Of a stretch of 64,000 nt of DNA, positions 9,809-18,444 are shown piece by piece. The stretch is taken from NCBI GenBank assembly GCA_949128115.1, contig OX421965.1, forward strand, positions 31,057,681 through 31,121,680, given 5' to 3'. Source of the stretch: Anaspis maculata. Its lineage: Eukaryota > Arthropoda > Insecta > Coleoptera > Scraptiidae. Below the pieces are notes generated by a model. That model ran no database searches. It was not told the DNA's origin and saw only the letters and a program-made list of their open reading frames with translations. Each line of letters starts with the position of its first letter. Position 1 is the stretch's first letter. Made by a program: the position numbers and the translations under genes.

Positions 9809-12005
9809 CTATGCAGAATCGTGAAACAGTAATTCAACTTCATGACACCTCTGTGGCATGCTTCTGATGCAGTTATCAATGAACTGCTGTGGAAGAGCCA
9901 GCCACTCTTCCTGTATGAATTCAGTCATTTTTCCACGGTCCTTGCTGCAGGTTCTCTGTCTGACAACCGGCGTTGCAGAAGATCCCATACGTGCTTAATG
10001 GGGTTAATATCAGGCGACATGGCCGGCCATACCATGCGCCTGATGTTGTTCCTCTCAAAAAACTCGTTCACGACCGCGGCTCGGTGCGGCTGAACATTAT
10101 CGTCCATGAACAGAAATTGTTCGCCGATTCCGTTCGCTAGAGGTAATATTACAGGCTTCAATACCTCATTCAGTTAATCTACTGCGTCTAAATTTTAATT
10201 GAAAACCAACAGTTTGGTTCGTTGCCCCAGCGCGATGCCTCCCCAAATCATAATGGACCGTCCATCAAAGGGAACTACTCCAACCGTGCAGTTTTCGTTG
10301 GTCCTTTCATTTATATGTCTCCACACAAGAGTTCGTCGACTATCTGGACACAAGCAAAATCTGGACTCGTCGGTAAACCAGCAATTGGCTCAATCGTTTA
10401 TGTTCCAGTCGGCATGTTTCCTAGCGAACTGCAGCCGACATCTCTTATGCTGGCGTGTTCTACTCAGTTGTCTATCTGCAGCAGGAGTGGTAATCCTTCC
10501 TCGACCTACACCATGAGTACACACTAAAACTTTTTCAATCTGGATTTCATTTAAAAACTAACTAGAGTGGAACTCCTAGATTTTCCAGTTGAAAATCTAG
10601 TTAAAAATTTCAAACTAGATATCTAGTGGAGTGTTTTAAAAGAGCATCTAGTTATTCGAACTGAAAGTTCGTAGAATTCCACTAGAAAATCTAGTTCATC
10701 CATAAAGCTCCAGCTGAGCTTTTCTAGTTGTTCTAAATGAAATTTAGTGGAGATCCAGGAAATCTAGCTACCCCGTTACTACATTTTCTAGTTAAACCCC
10801 AAGAAAAAAGGATGGGAAATAAAACCGAATATAGATTTACATTGTATTATATTCCTGAATAATTTTATAGGTAATACAAAGTACTTAGCTATGATGATTA
10901 ACAGCTACGACAGCTTCTGTCGATGTTCGGCTGTCCATTTGGCAGCAACTGGCAACAAGCTCGCAAATGTTCTGAAATGGAAATAGCTATGTATTAACTT
11001 TTCCAAACTATTCAATCAATAAAGTAATATGCAGAATTCAAAATCAATAGCTCTAGAAATGTCTAGGTGTTTAAAATCTACCTCAATCTATATCAAAATT
11101 ATTTAAGAACCAATAATATGATTAGGATGTGTGTCACATACCATTTTTTCGTCAAAATCCGAAAGTCCTGGGTAACGTGAATCCGCGATTTGGAACCCTC
11201 CTCCTTTGTTGGTCTTGCCTGGGTATGCAATCCTTAGAGTATCCAGCGCTGAACCAAAGCGCAAAGCGCCTAAAAAATCAACTTATAAAAAGGTCCATCG
11301 AAGTTTTGTCACTTAATACTTACATGCGGAGGAATATCTGATCAGCTGTATTGCCCGTTGTCCGTTTGTTTGTTTAAAACATGGATGTCACTCAAGTAAC
11401 ACACCGGAATAATAATTGGGAGCAGGAACACTGGGTCAATGAGATATTTTCACCAAACATTGATATTGCAACAAAGTTAGCCGAAATACCAAAAACATGG
11501 ACAAAATGGAGTGTGAACTGTGCCACGTAAACAATGAAATCGACTAATCTTCTATATGTCTCACTTTGTGCGCAGATGCAGCATCAACTGGAATCGTTTT
11601 AAAACTACTGTAGTCTAGCCAAATCGATTGAAATCTAGTTTGTCAGCAAAAGTAAATGACCTGATCGTTTGAATTCAACTGGATATCTAGCCACTTCATC
11701 TCTTAACTAGAACAAAATATTCAAATCTAGTTCAGCTACCGGTCGCATCTTGGACTCTAATCGAAATGCAGTCATAATAACTAGAAAACCAGGTGGAATC
11801 GCTGAAACTAGGCATATCTAGCTGAAATCAACTAGAAACATTTTTAGTGTGTATATTGTGGCGTGTGATTTACTCGGAACCTTTGGACAGCACGATGCAC
11901 ACTGCTTCGTGACACCTGGTACATTCTTGCAGCATCCCTAATAGAGGTGCCTGCTTCTATTGTACCAATAACTTGTTCTAGTACAGCTTGTGGTATACGC
12001 GGCAT
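9809..12005 (-). pseudogene. Tc1-like transposase, interrupted and mutated
   Basis: Read on the minus strand. The N-terminal piece (12005 down to 11854) starts MPRIPQAVLEQVI and contains the helix-turn-helix DNA-binding region (EAGTSIRDAARMYQVSRSSV). After the 10520-11851 insertion the catalytic part follows: TDESRF (first Asp) near 10340, MIWGGIALG near 10225, MDDNVQPH (second Asp) near 10100 and SPDINPIKHVWD near 10000. In Tc1 transposases the last motif has Glu as the third catalytic residue (NPIEH); here the codon is AAG, Lys. Further damage: an in-frame TAA just before LNEVLKPV (near 10173), a one-base frameshift near 9928, and a one-base frame offset across the insertion site. The end is TAG at 9809-9811. 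The enzyme would cut and join transposon ends in the nucleus; this copy cannot. Confidence 0.8.
10520..11851. mobile_element. 1.33-kb TA-flanked element inside the Tc1 transposase gene
   Basis: The element starts CACACTAAAA (10520) and ends TTTTAGTGTG (11851), with TA on both sides (10518-10519 and 11852-11853), so it has 10-bp terminal inverted repeats and a TA target duplication. Both subterminal regions (10555-10800 and 11600-11835) are crowded with short AACTAGA / ATCTAGTT motifs in either orientation, resembling clustered protein-binding sites. No long open frame or transposase motif is seen, so it is probably non-autonomous. It splits the transposase helix-turn-helix region from its catalytic part. 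Confidence 0.75.
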
Positions 12006-12629
12006 TACTGTTAAAAACAATTAATAACTAAAATGTCATCATGACACCTAATTATCCATGGCATACTCTATTGATACAGGTACAGACACATTATTGGAAA
12101 AAACCACCCCTTCGCATGTCTGGGGTCATATCTCAAGATTGGAAAGAGACAGAGCTAAATTTAAAAATGGAGTTTGTAGCTGAAACATGTCTTCATAAGA
12201 CGAGATATGAACCATGATTACAGGGTGACAACAAAAGTGAAAAATACGGACCAAAGTTAGGGTAAAAAACACGTGTTGATAAATCACCCTGTATACAGCC
12301 CAATAAGTGATTAGATAAAGAAATGGTATGACGAGTGAATTGTCGATGAATGAGGTAAATCAACAGTTTGAGGGTTTTTGAAATCGATCATCCAAGTCAA
12401 AAGTAGGAAGGTTCCCAAAGTTGGTGATTTTTTTTGGTGTCCCACTTCAAATGACGACTAGTGGATCGGCCTACGGCCTCGGTCGCAATCTCGCACAGCG
12501 GGGGAAAAGGTGGCATTTTATGCCCATGGTACGTAAATAACTATTTTTCACTACTAGCCGTGAAGTGCATCATTATTAACCTCTCCCTGAATTAGGATGG
12601 CGATTTTTAAGTAGTAAAAAAAATACTAT

Positions 12630-12745
12630 ATAAACCACGGTTGAGAAAATTATTATAGCTTCAGCGCCTTTATATCCCTCAGCTGCGCTTCGGGATCTAA
12701 ACTGGCGCTTCAGCTATAATAATACTTTCTCAACCTTGGTATATA
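12630..12745. repeat. 116-bp hairpin MITE
   Basis: TATAAACCACGGTTGAGAAA..TTATTATAGC is mirrored by GCTATAATAATACTTTCTCAACC.TGGTATA. The stem continues as CTTCAGCGCC/GGCGCTTCAG. It lies between the two direct-repeat copies. TATA borders both ends. Confidence 0.65.
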
Positions 12746-12775
12746 ATATACTATTTTCCACTACCTATATTAAAT

Positions 12776-13192
12776 GGCCTAAGGAATATATTGGGAGTAT
12801 GGTGGCCGGAATGGATGACAAACGAAGAACTATGGCGAAGAACGGATCAGGGCGATATCAATGAAGAAATCAAGAAACGGAAATACAGATGGCTAGGCCA
12901 TACGTTGAGAAAATCCGAAAACGTTCCGAGTCACTTTGCTCTACATTGGAATCCTCAAGGAAGAAGAGCAAGGGGCAGACCACGTACAACTTGGAGAAGA
13001 ACCGTATCTGAGGAAACTGGAAAGACTGTTGCTCAGCTAAGAAGAACTGCACAGGACCGAACGCAGTGGAAAAATTATATAGACACAATATACCTAATAC
13101 ATACAATATGATTGTCTGTATATATACTTGTATGTTTTTTTGCACCCTATGTCCCGTAAGGGAATAACGGGTAATAATAATAATAATAATAA
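12776..13192 (+). mobile_element. 5'-truncated non-LTR retrotransposon with (TAA)n tail
   Basis: The inserted segment is flanked by TATTAAAT (12768-12775 and 13193-13200), an 8-bp target duplication confirmed because the surrounding repeat continues seamlessly across it. The 3' end is a (TAA)n run (13172-13190). Only the last 417 bp remain, typical of incomplete target-primed reverse transcription. Confidence 0.8.
12779..13111 (+). pseudogene. C-terminal end of a non-LTR endonuclease/reverse-transcriptase polyprotein
   Basis: The frame is open from the truncation point and reads WPEWMTNEELWRRT, then RKYRWLGHTLRKSENV, then WNPQGRRARGRPRTTWRR, then AQDRTQWKN. This series (NEELWRRT, RW.GH.LRK, GRP..TWRR, DR..W) is the well-known carboxyl tail of insect endonuclease/reverse-transcriptase retrotransposons. 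The endonuclease and polymerase domains are absent because of 5' truncation, so it encodes no activity. The clade (RTE-like or related) cannot be fixed from this tail. Confidence 0.8.
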
Positions 13193-13788
13193 TATTAAAT
13201 GCGTTATTTTACGACCTCAAAACAGAGCCTTAAGTGACTCTTTTTAGCCCTTGGGCAAAAAAGTCGTCATGGCAACGAGCGCTTTTTGAAATTTGATCTG
13301 TCAGAGGAGACGTCACCTTCTATTTTGACGTAACTACTTGATGCGATGCAGAATGGACTTCAATTGGCAGGGAACACGGAAGACTACAAGAACAACAAAA
13401 TTAGCACGTTTACCAAAACCAATAAATACCTGTTTTATGCCAGTAAGCGTTGAAGCCCCGGCAGCTACGTGTTCATGATAGGTGATAGGATGTCAAGCTG
13501 CTTTCTTGGGGCACAGCCTACCCCAATTCCGAATTTTATCGATCGCATGGCAGATCGTACGACGAACAACCAAGTAATCAGCGCTGCCATGACAATTTTC
13601 CAACGGCTAAACAACTCGAAATCAGTCTTGCACTAGCCAGTGCAAAAAACATTGTATGCACCTTGGGCTAAAGTGCGTTTTTCCCCTTGTGCTTGCTTCC
13701 CTCGGCCTACGGCCTCGGTCGCAATCTCGCACAGCGGGGAAAAAAAGTGGCACTTTATGCCCATGGTACATAAATAGCTATTTTTTAA

Positions 13789-14103
13789 CTCTAAAGCTAT
13801 TTGCAAAGTAACAAATAATAAAGAAGACAAATACGAGTAGTAGAAAAGTCTCGTTTCATAAGGCTTAAATTGCATTTGTCTGTTAGAAAAATACTTTCCG
13901 CAAGCGGCTCGTTTTCGAAACTTATACTGGACTGCATGCTACAAAACACTGCCTCGTGGAACCGCAGTTTTTCAATAAACACTAATAATACCGTATGATC
14001 AAAAACGTTCCTCTTCCAGGCAGGCTGTGGTCTGGCCAAAATCAGCCTCTTTTGCATGCCAATGACCAGACCTTGGCTTGCCTAGAGGAGAAAAGTTCGG
14101 TTC
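13789..14103. other. Junction region, no gene seen
   Basis: This stretch lies between the second direct-repeat copy and the coding end of the next retroelement. Minus-strand open frames (13797-14057 and 13999-14316) lack recognisable motifs and overlap the retroelement in antisense. The 5' limit of that retroelement probably lies in here but cannot be placed. Confidence 0.4.
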
Positions 14104-14430
14104 CTGAAGGCAGCATGTAACACACTGGATGGATTTTATCCTCCACACGGTTTTCCTCAAAAAACATTGCTCGAGAGATTTAGTTTCACCTCCCTCGAGG
14201 ACAGAAGAATGTCTAATGCAGTCAAATTTTTGCATAAACTTGTGCACGGCGTCATCGACTGCGTCGACCTCGTGAGTCGCATTGAGTATCACGTTCCTAG
14301 ATTGTCTTCGAGGCAAACAAATGTTTTTAATATACCCACTCCGCGGACCAATATCTTGAAAATGTCGCCAATTTATGAGATGTATTCATACTATAGTAGT
14401 ATCGAGGACGAATGTGACATATTTTTGTAA
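14104..14430 (+). pseudogene. C-terminal end of a non-LTR reverse-transcriptase ORF
   Basis: The translation reads PPHGFP, then FTSLEDRRMSNAVKFLHKLVHGVIDC, then IEYHVPRLSSRQT, then PTPRTNILKMSPIYEM, then CDIFL and stop. This is the characteristic tail after the reverse-transcriptase domain in Jockey/CR1-type elements (LxDRR, FLYKLVNG, H.P, RTN...SPI). It differs from the fragment at 12779-13111, so at least two non-LTR lineages are present. The 3' untranslated part runs to about 14585 and ends in an AATAAATAAATAAAA tail with polyadenylation-like signals. Confidence 0.8.
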
Positions 14431-14585
14431 TCCATACCTACTGTGTTTTTACCGCTTCAAAAGCGTATATTGTAGTGCGATGTACTTTTTACTGTTTGTT
14501 GTCGTTTTTGTTTTTGTCCAATAAATGGTCTATTGACTGTTGGATATTTTCTGTAAGAAAATCTGAATAAATAAATAAAATAAAT
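14431..14585 (+). mobile_element. 3' untranslated region and tail of the non-LTR element
   Basis: After the stop codon, 155 bp of AT-rich sequence with CCAATAAATGG lead to an (AATA)n-rich tail at 14566-14585. This marks the 3' end of the element. Confidence 0.6.
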
Positions 14586-15130
14586 GAAAATTTTTGATTT
14601 TTCCGAGGATTATACTGTATTTATTGTCATATTCATGACAACTTCAACTAGATACATAAGTAAATCTTTTGCAACTGTTTCTAAAGAAAAGGTTCAAGCC
14701 GTTAAAGTGTCCATCAGGGATAAGCTGGGACTGCAAATATATGTTTGCCGGAAAACTCTTAAAATTATTCTTGCATTGCCTGAAACCAGCCGGATGTCGG
14801 AAACTGCCGGCCTGCCCTCCCACCCCTCAGGTAGAAATCCAACTGTTTCTGTTCACAATTCACAATAGCTACCCCCTGCCGCTGCTCCGTATGTAGGCAT
14901 TTTCGCAAAACGCAAATACTGACCTGCTGGCCAAATCGGTGCTGTGATAAATAGCGAGTTATCAGTACTGCATAAGCGCGTGTTTTAACAACGTTAACCA
15001 AAGCTCTGCTTGTAAAATTTTCCTTCCACCAAAATCGACTTCCTCGGGTGAGTTTCATTCTTTATAAATTATAACCGTTCATGATTGTTTTTTTTTTCGA
15101 TATATTTCCAGTCTAGAGCAAGGTATATTA

Positions 15131-15388
15131 GGACGTTATCGGAAATGCGAAGTGGACTTTGAGCTTCCCATAAACGGTTTTATATCTGTTCTCTGCTGAT
15201 GTGTCGATTTCATTATTTTTCAAATATTCAATACCATCTAGTCCATTTCCACCTGCTGAATTATGCACGAATATTTTGTTGTATTTCTCGGCATCGCATG
15301 GCTCTTCAGTAGTCTTGCAATATTCGAGAGTTGAGCATGCGAAAGTACGAAATTTTCCAATGGAATCTTGCCAATGCGTCATGATCAT
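15131..15388 (-). pseudogene. Possible papain-family (C1A) peptidase fragment without active-site Cys
   Basis: An 86-codon minus-strand frame carries two stretches that align by eye with cathepsin-like peptidases: FACSTLEYCKTTEE, resembling the helix just after the active-site cysteine, and GGNGLDGIEYLKNNEIDT followed by a tyrosine, resembling the GG.(M/L)D.A..Y...N.GIDTE.SYPY block. Spacing between the two is shorter than usual, and the position expected for CGSCW reads KFRT, so the catalytic cysteine is missing. It could be a pseudogene exon, a peptidase-like binding protein or chance. The frame stops at 15131. An AATTCAG (minus strand) just before GGNG could be a splice acceptor. Confidence 0.35.
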
Positions 15389-15399
15389 GAATGAGTATG

Positions 15400-15559
15400 C
15401 TGTGTGCGCTCGCTGCTCCCTGTGTGCTGCTCCTCCGCCTGGTGCTGTACGGCGCGCGTAGCACGGACGGACAGACTACGGAGTTTGCTAGTGTGCATAT
15501 TTTCCGCTTATAACTTTACACACTTGGCGCTAGTGTCGCGCTGTCGTAGAGCGAAATCG
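15400..15559 (+). promoter_or_regulatory. GC-rich block with possible first exon and splice donor
   Basis: A sudden rise in GC and CpG (GGCGCGCGTAGCACGGACGG and GGCGCTAGTGTCGCGCTG) ends at CGAAATCG|GTGAGTGAGTG, a good donor consensus at 15560. It lies upstream of and antisense to the putative peptidase fragment. It may be a promoter with a non-coding first exon. Support is base composition and one donor-like site only. Confidence 0.25.
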
Positions 15560-16627
15560 GTGAGTGAGTGAGTGTTTCAATTTGTACGTGGTTCGTGGAT
15601 GTGACGCTGAGCAAAAGGTGTGCGAATCAAGGCCATCCCGCTGGCACCCTTTAGCCCGCTAGGAAATTTCAATTTGGTGCTAAATGCTCGACTAATTAAA
15701 GCGCCAATGAAGCTAGTGTTTACGCTAGTTTTTCAGTCGCTAAGCGTTGCACAAGCATGTAAATTTAGTACAAAGGATGTACCTGCACCGGATATAATTT
15801 TTGCACACAATCATCCGACTTCTTTCTTTGGGAATAAAGCTTTTTATCTCATTACAGCTCATTTAATTTTTGTAATGATAACCTTCATTTCAATTAATTT
15901 TATTAGACTGAGGTACGGAAGCAGGTACCTACCTCGTACTTTTAGGTAGAAACAATGAGTAAGATCTGTTTTTATTATTGAAAGATAATTGGAATAAACA
16001 AACCATATGCGGGGTAAGAATGGGTCAGAAAACCGCGTTTTATTTTCTCTAGCCTTTTATAAAATTGACTAGGTCGATGTATATTATAAGACTAATTGGC
16101 ACCTCTACGCACTCTTGTTATAGGTACCCCCGCTTCTGATTATCAGAGGGTAGTATCGTTTAACAAAGTTAAAAAAAAATCAAAACCGTAATTAACAAAA
16201 TGAATTGTGCATTTTTTACAGAAAAGTACATTTTCTGGTCGAGTTTCATAAAAACCATAACGGACTCAAAAACAATGGACACAATTGTATAAGATAGGGT
16301 TCTGAAATCGCACCGCACGCTTTGGCCGGTGCGACAAAAACAGATCAAAGTAAGAATGTAAGAATGTTTGCACGTTATCACCGGCAAATTTTGATCCTGT
16401 TCTCTCGATAGTTCCTATCGACTTTCCTCGATAGGATCTAGTAATATGTATACTGGTCAAATTAAAAATCACTACGATTTCTGTGTCTGACTGTTAGCGA
16501 GATGCAGCACAAGCGTGGCCATAGTGTCAAAAAAGGTCAAGTTATCAGGAAAGGTTCAAAAATTCTAGGCAATTCTTGTTGCAATACACCTGGTAGGATG
16601 TAAATTGTTTATTTGTGGTTTTTCCTC
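15560..16627. other. AT-rich stretch, no gene identified
   Basis: Open frames at 15620-15949 and 16169-16472 show no family motifs. TCTCGATAGTTCCTATCGACTTTCCTCGATAGG near 16400-16436 is a cluster of short CGATAG/CTATCG inversions. Nothing else stands out. Confidence 0.4.
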
Positions 16628-17766
16628 GGTACTAATAGTCGCCGCGGTACAAGCGAAATATGGGTACATTACTGCTTTTCAATCTAGAAGGAAGCAAATT
16701 CGCATACTTGTTACTGGGACTATATTAGATGATTTGACCCGTATCAGGTACCCCTTTTTTTTTCGCCCGGAATCAAAGATGACGGCCGATTTCGAAGTTG
16801 ACATCCAGAGAATCGGAATTTGTTAATTGTGACCTATAAAGGCGCGGAGAGTGTCATTTTCCATTAATTCGACTTCGTTGATCACGATAGAATTGTTAAT
16901 TATTCAAAATGGCGGTTATTGTTGGAAATATCTTCAAAACATTAGAAATTGCAGAAGAAGTTCAACTACGAGGTCGCTAAAGAACGGTTAACCCGATCAA
17001 CTTGAAATTTGGCATGCAGACATTGTTGGTCTGTGGAAAGAGCCCATTAGTTTTTGGCTGTCATCTGTCAAACGGAAGTGTCACTGTCAACAAATGTCAG
17101 AAGCTATATCTCACGGAACTTGATTTGCAATATGTGATTTGAAAGCCCCTGAAAAATTGTATTCAGAACAGTTAAAAGTATTGCCCTATCTATCATAATG
17201 TCAAAGAATAAAAAATGTCAAAGTTCAAAACTTTGCCATTTAATTATCCAAAATCTATCCGATGGATTGGAACCAAATTTGGCAGGAAGCAACAAAACAA
17301 AAGATACAAATTAGGGCTGCAGTTGCAGTTTTCCACCATTCTCCAGTCGGGTGTTTTGAATTTTCAAAATTTATCCTGGCCGTTGCCACCCGAGAGGGCC
17401 TCTCGCCCGTGTTTTGACCAGAACGACTCGCTTTTGTAGCAGGACTTCAAACAAAATTTTATTCGTAATAACAAAATATTATTTTATTAATGGGCCGCCA
17501 TTTTGAATTATTTGAAGGATAAATTCGTAATCCGTGGTTCATAATTAGTAGGAATTGACACTTCTCGCGGCTCTACAGCTCAAAATTAAATAATTGAAAT
17601 TATCGGTAGGTTACCTTCAAAATTGGCCGCCATCCTGGATTCTGGGCGATGAAAAAAGAGGTAATACGGGCAAAATCGTCCCAAATGGTCTCACTAACAA
17701 GTGTGCAAAACGGCTTGCCGCTATCTTCAAATGCAGTTTGGGACCACGTACCGCGGCGACTATAAA
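16628..17766. repeat. 1.14-kb diverged inverted repeat
   Basis: The ends TAATAGTCGCCGCGGTAC and GTACCGCGGCGACTATAA pair, as do CATACTTGTTACTGGGAC / GTCTCACTAACAAGTGTG, GATGACGGCCGATTTCGAAG / its counterpart near 17624, and CAAAATGGCGG / CCGCCATTTTG. Arms are about 290 bp (16628-16920 and 17490-17766) with roughly 75-80 percent similarity by eye, older than the palindromes further right. The interior is non-coding. Confidence 0.65.
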
Positions 17767-18015
17767 TCAATTTGCCGTAATATATCCCACACGGTTGCAC
17801 AGATCGAGCTCGTTTCTCCGGTGATAAAATTTTATTATTTCGGCTGAAATCGAATTTGAAGACGATCGTTCAACTATAAATTGATCTCAACACGAATATA
17901 TACATTGCTAAGTTTCGTTCAATTGAGAGAGCTCTCAAAATACAGCAACTTCATTATGAATTTGGGAACCTCTCGAGCGGTTCCTCCGCCAATGGTGCCG
18001 ATTATGCGGGCTTAC

Positions 18016-18172
18016 TCTCGAGTCGGAGTCTCCGAATTGGTGGCTTACCCCCAAACCAAAGTCTCCAGGTTTACAGGCCAACCCCGAGTCGAAGTCTCCG
18101 GGTTTGTAGCCTAACCCCGAGTCGGAGTCTCCAGGTTTGTGGGTTATTCCCGAGTTGGAGTCTCCAGTAAAA
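18016..18172. repeat. 33-bp minisatellite, about 5 units
   Basis: GTCTCC recurs at 18028, 18061, 18094, 18127 and 18160, exactly 33 bp apart, within units of consensus CCCGAGTCGGAGTCTCCAGG followed by TTTGTGGCCTAA. Because 33 is a multiple of three, the plus strand reads as 11-residue repeats (RVGVSRFV...), but an in-frame stop interrupts them, so coding use is unlikely. Confidence 0.85.
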
Positions 18173-18444
18173 AATTGACCTACAAAAAATCATTGCATCT
18201 ATCAATTTTTTTGTTACATTTGGTTGAACGAAGTTTCCGAGTTGAGCGAAAGTCGGAATCTACTCTTGTTTGTTCTTTCCTTTTTCAGATAAATCGCTTT
18301 ACCGTCATCTAACACTTTTACATCCACTTTCTATTTTACAGAAAATGTCGATGTCAACTTTTTTGGCATTTCCAGAGGTCGCAATTTTGACAATTCAGTT
18401 CTCATTCGCTCAATTTCAAAATCACTAAAGTCAGTACAATATTG

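Larger units (their letters stand above)
9391..12462 (-). mobile_element. Tc1-like DNA transposon with long terminal inverted repeats
   Basis: The ends ACTAGTCGTCA.TTGAAGTGGGACACC (left, 9391) and their reverse complement (right, to 12462) continue as inverted arms of about 350 bp (9391-9745 and 12118-12462), including paired TATACAGGGTGATTTATCAAC motifs near 9557 and 12284. The interior encodes a minus-strand Tc1-type transposase, now broken, and contains a separate 1.33-kb element. Without that element the transposon would be about 1.74 kb, normal for Tc1. The site in copy 2 of the host repeat lacks the element but has about 50 bp not present around it, so the insertion or its aftermath also deleted target DNA. 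Confidence 0.8.
8890..12552. repeat. Direct-repeat unit, copy 1 (split by the Tc1-like element)
   Basis: The unit occupies 8890-9390 and resumes at 12463-12552, with the Tc1-like element between. Homology to copy 2 (12750-13788) covers the AAACAGAGCCTAAAG block, GATGCGATGCAAAATGGACTTCAATTGG, GGCAGCTACGTGTTCATGATAGG and, past the insertion, GCCTACGGCCTCGGTCGCAATCTCGC. Copy 1 keeps an open frame of about 105 codons (9068-9406) that I do not recognise; copy 2 has a TGA in the same frame (AGCGTTGAAG). The unit may be an unnamed transposon. Confidence 0.7.
12750..13788. repeat. Direct-repeat unit, copy 2 (split by a non-LTR element)
   Basis: The second copy of the 8890-12552 unit starts CTATTTTCCACTACCTATATTAAAT, is interrupted at 12776-13192, and resumes GCGTTATTTTACGACCTC. 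It is free of the Tc1-like element and so shows the approximate empty site: GTATG...CGGCCTACGGCC near 13650-13710. Compared with copy 1 it has many point differences and a premature TGA in the shared frame, so the duplication is not recent. Confidence 0.7.

Noticed and set aside
10199..10527. Two overlapping plus-strand frames of about 100 codons
   Set aside because: They are antisense to the Tc1 transposase catalytic region, which has clear motifs on the minus strand.
16168..16472. Overlapping minus-strand frames with membrane-like composition
   Set aside because: Hydrophobicity follows from AT-rich codons; no start context, homologous motif or neighbouring exon supports a gene.
18016..18172. 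33-bp repeats as an 11-residue repeat protein
   Set aside because: An in-frame stop falls within the array and no flanking exon signals were seen; it is better called a minisatellite.
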